From positions 90,627,180 through 90,691,179 of the forward strand of contig CM043962.1 of the NCBI GenBank assembly GCA_014529385.2: 64,000 nucleotides of DNA. Direction: 5' to 3'. The notes beneath the pieces were generated by a model. It did not search any database. It saw nothing but the letters and a program-made list of their open reading frames with translations, and was not told where the DNA came from. The stretch's first letter is position 1, and the number at the start of each line of letters is the position of its first letter. Positions 10,406 to 21,157 of the stretch are shown piece after piece. A program made the position numbers and the translations under genes. This DNA comes from Adiantum capillus-veneris. Taxonomy: Eukaryota > Streptophyta > Polypodiopsida > Polypodiales > Pteridaceae.

Positions 10406-11045
10406 TACCCCCCTCTTGAAAGCATTGTAATCGCCCTCGATTACGCTTGCAAAACAGATAGAGGCCATAAATTGTCTGAGCAGACACTGATTGTTAGTAC
10501 CGACGCACTAGGAACAACACATCTAGCACATGTACCAATCGACAGTCACATCATAGGACATCACATGACAAATCACATTCAAAATCATTCCAAATTTCAG
10601 ACCATGATTAATCGGCAACATATTTAGCAATCGCATCTAGATCTAGGTGGTCTCACAGATGCCCGATTAACTAATCCTTATTGCAATCATGTCTATAGAG
10701 ATTTATGAGAGCGAAATGTTGCAGTCATTTCTCTTTCAATTCCTGCACTCAAACAAGTCAAGTACAAATCAATCAGTATCAGTTTCGGGAATTCCAGTTC
10801 ATCAAGTCATTCAACAGAATATTGTCAGCCCAGCAGTATCCCTGAAACCCAAAGGGACATCAGTGACTCTATATCAAAATATCGGGGCAATCTGTCGACT
10901 AAGGAGTGGAGCGACTCTCCTCTTGTGCAAACCCGCTGCACTACATTCGCCCATCCTGAAATCGGGGTTCTATTGGAGTAGACAATGCTAAACCGAATGC
11001 TTCAAGGTAAAGGTTCACAATCTGAGGAATATCTGCCAGGTCCTC
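10406..11045 (-). pseudogene. B1 3' tail: polypurine tract, untranslated tail, end of pol
   Basis: Read on minus, 11045 to about 10985 encodes the end of the chromodomain protein (EDLADIPQIVNLYLEAFGL), which continues the frame interrupted by B2 at 16846. The rest is a 550-bp untranslated tail matching B2 15900-16308 in order and content, then the polypurine tract at 10406-10418. This shows that the B2 insertion cut an already complete B1 copy. Confidence 0.82.
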
Positions 11046-11619
11046 TGTCACAAAGTGATGACGTGGCGGATAGCAAAAACCCTAATTTCTGCCAGAAACC
11101 CTAAAATTCGTGCAAACCCTACTTTTTGCCAGAAATCCTAATTTCCAGAAATCGCGGAGGCTGAAATTTATTTATTTATTTATTTATTTTTTGGAAATTA
11201 ACGAGCGACGCAAATTTCGCTTTTTCTCTACTTAAATGAGAAAGAGAGAGAGAATGCTTTTGCTTTCATGTTTTGACTCTCTGCGAGAGAGAGAGAGAGC
11301 AATTGCTTTTGATTTGAAGCTTTTGGGGCTCTGCTTTTGGGCATCCCTTGTAACCTTTAAATTAGTGGTGAGGGCCTCACTTCTCAGAGCATCTGGACGC
11401 AGAGTCTGAGAGTGAAACCCTAACCGCTCTCTTGTACTTTGATGATTGATTAATATAAAAAGAAATACCGAAAGGGGCGCCAGTCTTTCGGGCCAATATC
11501 TCTAGGCACGGAACTCCGCCGGGCCAGTGCAAATCTATTGTGATATGTGAATTGTTTTGAAGTGGTTATTTGGTGCTGTCGCGATTGATTCTTGACCTGG
11601 AGTGTCCAAGTCTGTTACA
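11046..11619 (+). repeat. B2 5' LTR
   Basis: TGTCACAAAGTGATGACG.. to ..GTCTGTTACA, followed 8 bases later by the primer-binding site. Contains an AT-rich 'tttatttatttatttattt' run, GA tracts and the shared motif at 11464-11481. It has an extra 'ccctaaaattcgtgcaaacc' segment relative to the 3' LTR. Confidence 0.92.
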
Positions 11620-11627
11620 ACTTACAG

Positions 11628-11641
11628 TGGTATCAGAGCAC
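11628..11641 (+). other. B2 primer-binding site (initiator Met tRNA)
   Basis: TGGTATCAGAGCAC is the standard plant retrotransposon primer site, complementary to the 3' end of initiator tRNA-Met. It starts 8 bases after the LTR end. Confidence 0.9.
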
Positions 11642-11696
11642 GGCCGATTTCTCTTTTACGGGAAATCCGATCCCCGATTTTTTTTCCGCGGCACCT

Positions 11697-13290
11697 ATGG
11701 CTTCAGGCAATGATCAGTCGACTCCTTCTGCATCTGGAGATGCGGGTTGGGATCACAACGAAGATTCAGGCATAGAGTATGGCCCGCCTTGGCCTACTTA
11801 GGCGGAGCGGCGAGAGATAGAGCGTCGCCAGTTGATCAGCGATGCAACAAAGATGATGCTCAATTTTGCCAAGGACCCGAAGATGGCAAAATATATGAAC
11901 CAGACCTCTTTGGAAGAGGTACAGACGGAGTGGCAGAGAACCACAACACCACTCCCGAAACCCGCTCTCAAGAAACCTTCTGCCTCCAAGAAATATACGG
12001 AGAAGGAATTGGAGAACGTGGTTGATGCACGGATTGCTCAACTTTTTGACACGCAAAAGAAAGCCAAAAAGCACGGCAAAAAGCAGAAGAAAGGCACTGA
12101 CTTCCCGGGATATTTGGGTCGTCGGTCGACATTTGACAAGGCAAAGAAATTGAAGAAGCGCGTCAAGTTTGAAGACCTACCCAGTTCTTCTTCTTCTTCT
12201 TCTGACAGTTCTTCTAGCTCCTCGGATTCGAGCGAAGAAGACAGAAAAGGTAAAAAGCGAAGCAAGAAGCAACGCTTTGGAAAGGGCAAGAGAAAGGCAA
12301 AGAAGGCTAAATCTCGCCCAGAGACTGACAGTTCTACTGAGGACTCGTCTACAGACAGCTCAGATTCCGATGACGGAAAGTTTTATGCGAACAAGAAGAA
12401 TTTTTACAAAGCCCACCAGTATGACTTTCTCAAAGATAAAAGCAAGAAAGTCCAAGAGTTTAAGGAAGGTGGCCACTCGATCAAGTTTGATACTTTTCAG
12501 GATACTTAGACGCTTCGAAGGCTGTCTTTTATATAGCAGTTTGACATCGCTTTCGCGGGAGGACGCTATTCAGGGCACTCCAAGATTCGGAGAGCTGCCT
12601 CTTACTCTAAGGGGAATGCTCGTACTTGGTGGTCCACGCTTCTATTAACCAAGACTGTGCCAGTTACATGGCTGAAATTCAAGAGGCTTTTTATTTCTTC
12701 TTGGTTGACTCAAGAGTTTGAGCGAGATATACGAGCTGCTTGGAACCATCTCCGGATGACCAAGAGCAATACAGTGAATTCTTATTGTGAAAGATTCTGG
12801 AGCTGTTTTCTACCCGCCTCTTCATTCAAGAAAATCTCGTTCAGAGAACAGATTGAGTGGTTTACCTTGGGTCTACCTACAGAAATCCGAAATCACTGCT
12901 TGGAACAGAAGTCAACTTCTATTCAGGAGTTGATGAGTCATGCGAAGCGGGGCTTTGCCATTCACTCTGGCAGTTTGACCTACCCCACAGATAAGGCCAT
13001 GACACAACGAGCCGAACAGACTTCTGGGAATGAAAGTAGAAAGAAAAAGAGCAAGCCAGAGAAAAAGGATGCACAACCCAAGCTTACTCCTGACCTAGAG
13101 AGCTCGCTTCATCTGAGAGGGGAAGTGCTTTGGATGCGGGGAACATGGACATATCTCCGCGAAGTGCCCTAAAAAAGGCACAGAAAGAACAGGATGATAA
13201 AGACGACGACAGGCCTAAGAGTTTGAGAGCAGCTGAGGAATGTGGCAAAAAAGGCAGATAGAAAAGTAGAACTGGTACCACATGGCGTGG
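11697..13290 (+). pseudogene. B2 gag
   Basis: Start ATG at 11697 (MASGNDQSTPSASG), the first ATG after the primer site in the frame that continues into gag. The N-terminal part is unusual: Lys-rich stretches alternate with Ser/Asp runs (about 12180-12370). The capsid core follows at 12555-13015, with the WW..LL motif, 'FREQIEWFTLGLPTEI' and 'SIQELMSHAKRGFAIH'. A CCHC knuckle CFGCGEHGHISAKC is at about 13125-13166 but in another frame, so a frameshift lies near 13100. In-frame TAG stops lie at 11799, 12507 and 12534; the last sits at a Gln in the related D1 gag. Confidence 0.85.
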
Positions 13291-13324
13291 GACTTGCACC
13301 GAATCTAATGAATGAAAGTACAAA

Positions 13325-13600
13325 CTTTGCCGCTTTCGGGGCAAAGTGAAGGATCAGGAAGCTCTTTTAAAGGAGCCAAGGCCAACTTCTTTTCACTTGG
13401 AATTGGCGGCTCGATTTGGAACTACGCCCGACAGACTGACGCCACAGGCAGAGGTAGTTCGATTGGCATCCGGATGGTATGTTGCCATTACACCGAGCAT
13501 TGGGATCCCTTGGGATCACAAGAACTACGCCGTGGTTGACTACCGGGCCGAGAAAACGACTTTGATAAATGAAGGGCTTAGAGATTGTACTTGATGAACT
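13325..13600 (+). pseudogene. B2 protease remnant
   Basis: Fragments 'FHLELAARFG' and 'GIPWDHKNYAVVDY' line up with D1 protease 'FISPELASKLG' and 'GIPWLFRVQGIMDAY' (49900-50200, minus), but the stretch between is much shorter than in D1. The catalytic Asp region is not clearly readable. It is a deleted aspartic protease. Confidence 0.65.
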
Positions 13601-13709
13601 TCAGTTTTCTTACTCATTCTTTTGGGAGAACTGAACGATGGATAAAAGTTGAATATGTTTTGACCTGAAGAAAAGAACGCCAAGATTTTTTTCTCCACGC
13701 TCATGCCGA

Positions 13710-14911
13710 TTGCTTTTGAGAGGGCCGGAAGATCATACCATTGATCTGATATTTGGAAGCACGCCACCGAATCGGCCACCTTATCGTGTGAGCCGAGTAC
13801 AGAATGAAAAGATTATGAACTCAGTGAAAGACCTCTTGGAAAAGGGTCTTGTCCAGCCTAGTACTTCACCGTATTGCTCTCCAGTGTTGTTGGTTTTGAA
13901 GAAAGACGGATGTTGGAGAATGTGCATCGATTATAGCACTCTCAAGGAAATCACCATCAAGAACAGATTTCCGATTCCTAGGATCGATGATATACTCGAC
14001 ATGTTACAGGGATCCTCGTGCTTTATCAGGATTGACTTGAAGAGTGGATATCATCAGATCAGGATAGCGCCAGGAGATGTCTACAAGACAGCTTTTCGGA
14101 CAACTTTTGGGTTATTTGAGTTTTTGGTGATGCCTTTTGGCTTAACCAATGCTGTTGCGACATTTAACCGGATGATGGATAGGATTTTTCGAGAGTACAG
14201 GCTATTTGTTGGCACTTTTTTTGACGACATCATTGTTTTCTCGAAGAATGAGGCAGAACACAAAGATCATCTGCTTCAAGTCTTTCAGGCATTACGAGAT
14301 CACACATTAGTGATTAATGCTAAGAAAAGTGAATTTTTCCTACCAAAGATACATTTTTTGGGACACATTGTGACAACAGCAGGAGTGCAAATGAACCCGG
14401 CCAAGATAGAGACTATCCGTGATTGGCCCGATTTGAGGAATGTCCATGAAGTTAGAAGCTTCTTGGGACTGTGTTCGTACTACAGGCGGTTCATACGAAC
14501 GTTTGCAGAGGTTGCTTCCCCTTTGCATACCTTGACACAAAAAGGAGTACCTTTTTCGTGGGGACCCACAGAGGTGACTGCCTTTCGGATATTGAAAGAG
14601 AAATTGACTACGAGACCTATTTTGACTTTGCCGGACTTGCAGAAGTCATTTGAAGTATATTGGATGCTTGTGGTCGTAGTCTGGGTGCGGTCTTGATGCA
14701 AGAAGGCCATGTCATAGCTTACGACAACCGTTTGTTCTCTAGGTCGGAGATGACAGCACAGATCTATGGGAAAGAGCTTTTGGCGGTTATCCATGCTCTT
14801 ACTCAGTGGCGGCATTACCTACTCGGAGCGGATTTTACTGTCTTTACAGACCATCAGAGTTTGCGCTACTTCTTCTCACAGAAGCAGCTTTCGGAAAAGC
14901 AGATGCGGTGA
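13710..14911 (+). pseudogene. B2 reverse transcriptase-RNase H
   Basis: An open stretch of 328 codons (13710-14696) carries the full RT: PIDLKSGYHQI-like motif written RIDLKSGYHQIRIAP (about 14029-14073), FLVMPFGLTNA (about 14122-14154), the catalytic box FFDDIIVFS (about 14218-14244) and FLGHIVTTAGV. A frameshift near 14655 moves into the RNase H frame (14660-14911; DACGRSLGAVLMQEG, then ELLAVIHAL and FTDHQSLRYF). A TGA at 14909-14911 replaces the Trp of 'KxMRWAN' seen in D2 and D1. Confidence 0.9.
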
Positions 14912-15862
14912 GCGAACATCTCGTCACAGTTCCACTTCTAGATTGTCCATGTGCAGGGACAGAAGAATGTGGTGGCAGATGCTTTGTCTCGAAAACCGTT
15001 GGTTCTGGCTATTTCCGCGATACATCATAGGAGCTTCGAGGATATGGTCGATCAGTGTGCCACAGATACAGATTTTGCAGATATTTTCACACGGATACGG
15101 GATGGGGAGACAGTAGCTGGATACTTCCTTCGGGAAGGCTACTTGATGAAAAAGACTATGTTGCGCGTTACACAGCCGTTGAGGGAAAAGGTTATGACTG
15201 ATTGCCATTGTCCACCTTTTACGGGTCACCGCGGCATTGCTACCACCATGAAAGGGGTAGAGAGAGATTTCTTTTGGCGGAGACTTAAGAAGGATGTGGA
15301 AGAGTTTGTGCGCAGTTGCTTGGTATGCCAGAAGGTCAAGTTTGACAGGCATAAGGCACAGGGATTGTTACAGCCTTTACCCATAACCACCTGCCGCTGG
15401 GAAAATATTGAAATGGATTTTATTTTTTTTGATCTCCCGAGAATATAGAATGATCACGATGATTTTCCGATTACATGGCACGCCTGAGACGATTGTCTCC
15501 GACAGAGACCCCAGATTTATGAGTTTGTTTTGGAAGGCAATTTGGGAGAACATTGGCACGCGGTTGCAGTTCTCGTCATCGTTCCACTTGCACACTGACG
15601 GGCAATCTGAGATTGCCAATTCAGTGATTTTAGATTTATTGAAGTCTTGTATCTCGCATTAGAAGACTCAATGGGAAAAGAACTTACCTTTGGTGGAATT
15701 TGCCTACAATAACACGATACACTCTTCGACGGGGAAGACGCCATGTGAGATTGTTGAAACTGTTGCGAAGGTTCCATCCTTCCTGAGCACGAAAGATTAG
15801 AAATTTGAAGCGGATGAATATTCGCGAGATTTGGATACGGCTTTGATACTAAAGTCACTGAT
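14912..15862 (+). pseudogene. B2 integrase, interrupted and truncated
   Basis: 'KNVVADALSRKPL' (about 14965-15003) ends the RNase H tether. The HHCC zinc region follows: HCPPFTGHRG.. and CLVCQKVKFDRHKAQG (about 15205-15370). In the catalytic core, the first Asp region is deleted around 15440 (LPR then directly LHGTPETIVSDRDPRF). The Asp in SDRDPRF (about 15499-15519) remains, and the Glu region near 'QLQFSSSFHLHTDGQSEIAN' (about 15560-15625) is present. TAG at 14939 and 15660 replace CAG codons of D2 and B1. The chromodomain end seen in B1 is missing after 15862. Confidence 0.85.
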
Positions 15863-16308
15863 GTCTCTTTGAGCTTCAGGGATACTGAGAGGTGACAGTA
15901 TTCTGCTGGATGACTTTATGAAATGGAATTCTTGATTATGATACTGATTTGTTCTTGACTTCTTGTGAGTGCAGGAACTGATAGACGAAAGGACTGCAGC
16001 ATTTTGGTCTGATTGATCTCGAATAGACATGGTTGCGATAGGGGTTAGTCAATCGGACATCGTTGAGGTCCCGATTGGACCTAGATGTGATTGCTAGCTA
16101 CATTGCCGATAAATCATGGTCTAAGATCCGAATGAATGTTGAATGTCATGTGATGTCCTGTGATGTGACTGTCGATTTTGGACATGTGCTAGATGTGTGT
16201 TCCTAGTACGTAGGTACTAACAGTTAGTGTCTGCTAAGACGGTTTATAGCTTTTGTCGGTTTTGCAGGCGTAATCGCGGTCGATTACAATGCTTTCAAGA
16301 GGGGGGTA
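15863..16308 (+). other. B2 3' untranslated tail and polypurine tract
   Basis: No coding. Similar to B1 10406-10980 in reverse. It ends AAGAGGGGGGTA immediately before the 3' LTR, a normal polypurine tract for plus-strand priming. Confidence 0.8.
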
Positions 16309-16845
16309 TGTCACAAAGTGATGACGTGGCGGACAACAGAAACCCTAATTTCTGCCAGAAACCCTAATTTCTGGAAATCGCGGAGGTTGAAATTTATTTA
16401 TTTATTTATTTATTTTTGAAAATGATGAGCGACGCAAATTTCGCTTTTTCTCTACTTAAATGAGAATGAGAGAGAGAATGCTTTTGCTTTCATGTTTTGA
16501 CTCTTTGTGAGAGAGAGAGAGAGAGCAATTGCTTTTGATTTGAAGCTTTTGGGGCTGTGCTTTTGGGCATCCCTTGTAACCTTTAAATTAGTGGTGAGGG
16601 CCTCACTTCTCAGAGCATTTGGACGCAGAGACTGAGAGTGAAACCCTAAGCGCTCTCTTGTACTTTGATGATTGATTAATATAAAAAGAAATACCGAAAG
16701 GGGCGCCAGTCTTTGGGGCCAATATCTCTAGGCACGGAACTCCGTCGGGCCAGTGCAAATCTATTGTGATCTGTGAATTGTTTTGAAGTGGTTATTTGGT
16801 GCTGTTGCTGTTGATTCTTGACTTGGAGTGTCGAAGTCTGTTACA
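16309..16845 (+). repeat. B2 3' LTR
   Basis: TGTCACAAAGTGATGACG.. to ..GTCTGTTACA. Same blocks as the 5' LTR, shared motif at 16689-16706. Flanked on the right by TCCTC. Confidence 0.92.
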
Positions 16846-16850
16846 TCCTC

Positions 16851-17390
16851 CTCCTCCATCCTCTTCGCATCCAATGCAGGATAGTTCTTGAATTTAATGA
16901 ATTCTACCTTTAATCCTTTAATCTTTCTATCTTTATGTGCTAGTATCTGTTTTTGGAATGAGTATCTCCTCGCTTTCCTCCACTTCGGGTTGCTCATCTA
17001 GCTCCCCATCATCGAGCACATCGCCTTTGAAAGGCTTCAAGAGACTCACATGAGAAGCATTGTGAATTCTCCAAGTATCGGGCAACTTCAGTCTAAAGGA
17101 GACATCATTTAGACTGAGGAGTCCTCCTCTCCATCCACTTCGCATCCAATGCAGGATAGTTCTTGAATTTAACCAAGAACCGCCTAATCACTTTACCTTT
17201 AATCTTTCTATCTTTATGTGCCAGTATCTGTTCTGGAATGAGTATTTCCTCGCTTCCTCCACTTCGGGTTGCTCATCTGGCTCCCCATCATCGGGCACAT
17301 CGCCTTTGCAAGGCTTCAAGAGACTCACATGAAAAGCATTGTGAATTCTTCAAGTATCGGCCAGCTTCAGTCTAAAGGAGACATCATTTA
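16851..17390 (-). pseudogene. B1 integrase C-terminus/chromodomain, tandemly duplicated
   Basis: Two direct copies, 16851-17111 and about 17124-17390, with a period near 275 bp. Each covers the 'YxLKLPxTWxIHNAFHVSLLKP' segment, the acidic 'DDGELDEQPEVEE' linker and the chromodomain start (ILAHKDRKIKG..). The first copy (nearest the element 3' end) runs into the B2 TSD and continues at 11045. The two copies differ by scattered changes and small indels. One extra copy would put the protein out of register. Confidence 0.85.
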
Positions 17391-18340
17391 TCTTTTCTTT
17401 TATCTAGAAAGGTCCATAGTATCTCATGCGAAGCTTTGGAAAAAGCCGCTCCTTTCCCCTTTTCCTTTCTCAGGCGTGTCTTCTCAAAATGTGAGAGCAC
17501 CCAATCGTCTTCCTTTAATTTCAGATCGCGACAGTGTCAATCTGTTGCCTTCTTGTTCTTGAGATTTCTCTAAAGCCTCCCGGACCAAGTCCAAGTCCCT
17601 CGTGAACTGGTCGGCTTCAAAAATCTTATCTTTCGTGCTTAGGAAGGGTGGAACCTTCGTAGCACCTTCAATAATCTCAAATGACGCCTTCTCCGTCGAA
17701 GAGTGGATCGTGTTATTGTAGGCAAATTCCACCAAGGGAACTTTTCCCATTGAGTCTTCTGATCAGAAATGTGAGACTTCAATAAATCTAGTACGATTGA
17801 ATTTGCAATCTCAGATTGTTCATCTATCTGAGGGTGGAAAGATGACGAGAACTGCAACCGTGTGCCAATGTTCTCCCAAATAGCCTTCCAAAACAAACTC
17901 GTGAATCGGGGATCTCTGTCAGAGACAATTGTCTTAGACATGCCATGTAATCTGAATATCTGGGCAATAAATAGTCTCGCTAAATGATCCGGCTTGACTG
18001 CTTTTTTCACTGGAATGAAATGAGCTTGCTTGTTAAATTTGTCAATAACAGTCCAGATACCATCGTGCCCACTTTGTGTCTTTGGAAGATAAAAAATGAA
18101 ATCCATAGCAATACTTTCCTGGGGCGGGTGGGAATGGGTAAAGGCTGTAACAATCCGTGTGCCTTATGCCTGTCAAACTTGACCTTATGGCATACCAAGC
18201 GGCTGCGCACAAAATCGCCCACGTCCTTCTTCCAAAAGATGTATCGCTCCACACCTTTCAACGTGGTATCAATGCCGCGGTGACCCGTAAATGGTGGACA
18301 GTGGCATTCGGTTAGAACCTTTTCCCTCAACGGCTATGTA
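17391..18340 (-). pseudogene. B1 integrase core
   Basis: Minus-strand frames cover, in order from 18330 down: HCPPFTGHRGIDTT and the Cys pair CHKVKFDRHK (zinc-binding), 'MDFIFYLPKTQSGHDGIWTV' with the first catalytic Asp region (about 18047-18106), TIVSDRDPRFTSLFWKAIWE with the second Asp (about 17875-17935), and 'QIDEQSEIAN' at the Glu region. The B2 core lacks the first Asp segment while B1 keeps it. Frameshifts near 17650, 18040 and 18260. Confidence 0.88.
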
Positions 18341-19860
18341 ACGCACAACATCGTTTTCTTCATCAAATAGCCATCCCGAATGGAATATCCCGCTACTACC
18401 TCCCCATTCTGTATTCGATGGAATATGGCTGAAAAATTTGGATCTGTGGCGTACTGATCGACCATGTCCTCGAAGCTTCTATGATGAATCGCGGAAATAG
18501 CCAAGACTAACGGCTTCCGAGACAAAGCATCTGCCACCAAGTTTTCTGTCCCTGCACATGGACAATCTGGAAGTGAAACCGTGACAAGATGTTAGCCCAC
18601 CGCGTCTGCTTTTCCGATAACTACTTGTGTGACAAGAAGTAGCGTAAACTCTGATGATCAGTGAAGACCGTAAGATCGGCTCCGAGTAGGTAATGTTGCC
18701 ACTGAGTAAGAGCATGGATAACCGCCAAAAGCTCTTTCTCATATATGTGTGCTGTCAATTCCGGCCTTAAAAACAATCGGCTCTCATAGGCAATGCCATG
18801 GCCTTCTTGCATTAAGACCGCACCCAGATTACGATCACAAGCATCACAATATACTTCAAATGACTTTTGCAAATCCGGCAAAGTTAAAACTGGTCCCGTA
18901 GTCAATTTCTCTTTCAAAGTCTGAAAGGCAGTCAGCTCTGTGGGTCCCCATGAGAAAGGGACTCCTTTTTGTGTCAAGATATGCAAAGCGGAAGCAACCT
19001 CTGCAAAGTTTCTAATGAACTGCCGGTAGTAAGAACATAAGCCCAGAAAGCTTCTAACTTCATGGACATTCTTTAAATGGGGCCAATCACGTATAGTCTC
19101 AATCTTGGCTGGGTCCATCTGTACTCCTGCTTTTCCGGTAAGAAAAATTCACTCTTCTTGGCATTGATCACCAACTTGTGATCTCGCAATGGCTGAAAGA
19201 CCTGTATTAGATGATATCTATGTTCTGCCTCATCCTTGGAGACGTCAATAATGTCATCAAAGAAAGTACCAACAAAAGATCTGTACTCTCTGAAAATCGT
19301 GTCCATCATTCGGTTAAAAGTCGCTGAAGCATTGGTAAGGCCAAAAGGCATCACCAAAAATTCATATAAACCGAAGGTCGTCCGAAAAGCTGTTTTGTAG
19401 ACATCTCCCGGCGCGATTCGGATATGATGATATCTGCTTTTCAAATTGATCCTGCTGAAACAAGAGGATCCCTGTAATCTGTCAAGAATATCATCGATCC
19501 TCGAAATCGGAAATCTGTTCTCGATGTTGATTTTATTGAGAGCTCTATAATCAATGCACATTCTCCAAGATCCGTCTTTCTCTAAAACCAACAACACCGG
19601 AGAGCAGTAGGGTGAAGTACTTGGCTGGATAAGACCCTTTTCCAAGAGGTCTTTCACTTGGTTCATAATCTCTTCATTCTGGGCTCTGCTCACACAATAA
19701 GGTGGTCGGTTCGGTGCTTCCAGGTATCAGATCAATGGTATGATCCTCAAGACAAGCTGCTGGCAACTCTCCTGGCAAGCCCTCTGAAAAGCAATTGGCA
19801 TGAGTGTGGAGAAAAATCTTGGCGTTCTTTATCAAGGTTAAAACATATTCGAGCTTCAAT
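18341..19860 (-). pseudogene. B1 reverse transcriptase-RNase H
   Basis: From 19693 down the frame reads the RT: 'SPVLLVLEKDGSWRMCIDY', FSRINLKSRYHHIRIAP (the motif A Asp is changed to Asn and the Gly to Arg), FLVMPFGLTNASATF and FFDDIIDVS. It continues at 19118 with the connection and RNase H domain (DACDRNLGAVLMQEG; FTDHQSLRYFLSHK), ending with ADALSRKPL near 18510. The motif A change RIDLKSGY to RINLKSRY would by itself abolish polymerase activity. 19694-19860 encodes the protease-RT linker (DHTIDLIPGSTEP). Confidence 0.9.
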
Positions 19861-20269
19861 CATCATTCAATTCTCTCCAGAAAATCGAGTAAAGAAACTG
19901 AATTTCATCAAGTACAATCTCTTTGCCCTTCATTTGTCAAAGTCGCTTTCTCAGCATGATAGTCAACCACGGCGTTGTTCTTGTAGTACCAAGGGATTTC
20001 AAGGAGGACGTCACAACCTCCCAAGGCCATTACACAGAAGTCTTCGTGCCCTAACACCTTTGACATTGCAAACGAAGTTTGCCAATGATCGGTGTAATGG
20101 CAACATCCTGTCCGGGTGCCGCTAGAAGTGCCTCCGTCTGTGGCCTCTGCCTGTCGGGCGTAATTACAAATTGAGCCGCCAATTCAAGTGAAAAGAAGTT
20201 GGCTTTGGCTCCTCCATCAAAGAAGATGAGGGCTTCCTAATCTTTCACTTTGCCCTAAGTGCGGCAAAG
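19861..20269 (-). pseudogene. B1 protease region
   Basis: The complement reads through a degraded aspartic protease: 'ALIFFDGGAKANFFSLELAAQFV' like words lie at about 20165-20225, where + strand 'gagccgccaattcaagtg' matches B2 13395-13412. Low-quality frame with stops. The catalytic triplet appears as D-G-G rather than D-T/S-G, but I read this from a damaged frame. Confidence 0.6.
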
Positions 20270-20695
20270 TTATGTACTTTCGTTCATCTGATTCGGTTCG
20301 GGCCCCACGCAATGTGGTACTAGTTTTGTTTTCATTTGCCTTTTCTGCCACATTCCTCTGTTGCTCTGAACTCTTTGGCGTGTCCTCAGTCTGTTCTTGC
20401 TATGCCTTTTTGGGGGTACTTTGCGGAGATGTGTCCAAATTCCCCGCAACCAAAACACTTCCCCTTTTTGAGATAGATAGCCCTTTCTTGAAGAGTGCGT
20501 CGGGGACGTGTATCTTTCGTTTCTTTGTCCTGGGAACTCTTTCTCTTTCTACTTTCATTATTAGAAGTCTGTTGGGTTCTTTGAGTCAAGATCTCATATG
20601 TGGGGTAAGTCAGATTGCCCGAATGTATGGCAAAACCCCGTTTCGCATGACCCATCAATTCTTGAATAGAATTTGACTTTTGTCCCAAGCAGAAG
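20270..20695 (-). pseudogene. B1 gag, C-terminal part
   Basis: Open frame 20386-20688 (minus) reads 'NSIQELMGHAKRGFAIHSGN', a basic linker and the knuckle CFGCGEFGHISAKYP, where the last Cys of CCHC is Tyr. The frame is cut at 20695 by element C. The preceding residues continue at 32866 after the C insertion. Confidence 0.88.
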
Positions 20696-21127
20696 TGTAA
20701 GGATTCTAGATGCTAATCCTTAATTAAGTACTTAAACTCATGATTAAGACTTAAGAAACTGAATTGAACTTAGAAACAAGACTTAGAAGACTGTGTGTTT
20801 GATTGATTGAATGTGTGATACAAGGGCTCCTTTTATAGGAATTGAATAGTCATCAGTGAAGAGGCATGTCTCTTTGTGAAGAGACATGACTTTAGGCGAA
20901 AAAACACATTCTTTCGGCGAAGAGCTGCAACCATTGGGTGAAGAGTTGCATCCGTAGGGTGAAGGGGTGTGACCAGTCGTCGAAGGAGTGTGGCTTTTGG
21001 CGAAGAGGTATGTCTTTTGGTCGAAGGGGTGTGACCATTCGAGAACAGGGGTTCTCCTAGGTTAGTCACACTTTGCATCTGCATCTGTAATGAATCAAGA
21101 AGAGTGTAACAAGTCACAATCGTGACA
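20696..21127 (-). repeat. C 3' LTR with internal minisatellite
   Basis: TGTAAGGATTCTAGATGC.. to ..CAATCGTGACA (written on +). The middle (about 20853-21045) is a run of degenerate 20-22 bp units of the type 'ggcgaagagttgcatccg'. The chance open frames across it are repetitive for that reason. Confidence 0.9.
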
Positions 21128-21157
21128 TTGCCTACCATTTAAATTAAAACCCCGTGT

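Larger units (their letters stand above)
11046..16845 (+). mobile_element. B2: complete Ty3/gypsy chromovirus-type element, inactive
   Basis: 5.8 kb, LTR-PBS-gag-PR-RT-RH-IN-PPT-LTR in the plus direction inside B1. All coding parts are present but broken by several stops and frameshifts, and the C-terminal part of integrase is truncated near 15860. LTRs are 574 and 537 bp and differ by point changes and a roughly 45-bp length difference in the 5' region, so the insertion is not very recent. Confidence 0.92.
11041..16850. repeat. TSD of element B2 (TCCTC, both ends)
   Basis: TCCTC at 11041-11045 and 16846-16850 flank the TGTCACAA..TGTTACA ends of B2. The right copy sits in a TCCTCCTCC run, so the match is less informative than for C, but the B1 protein frame is restored when B2 plus one copy is removed. 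Confidence 0.85.

Noticed and set aside
14218-14244. FFDD instead of YxDD in the RT of B and D elements as a novel active site
   Set aside because: FFDD occurs widely in plant chromoviruses (Reina-type), so it is not unusual.
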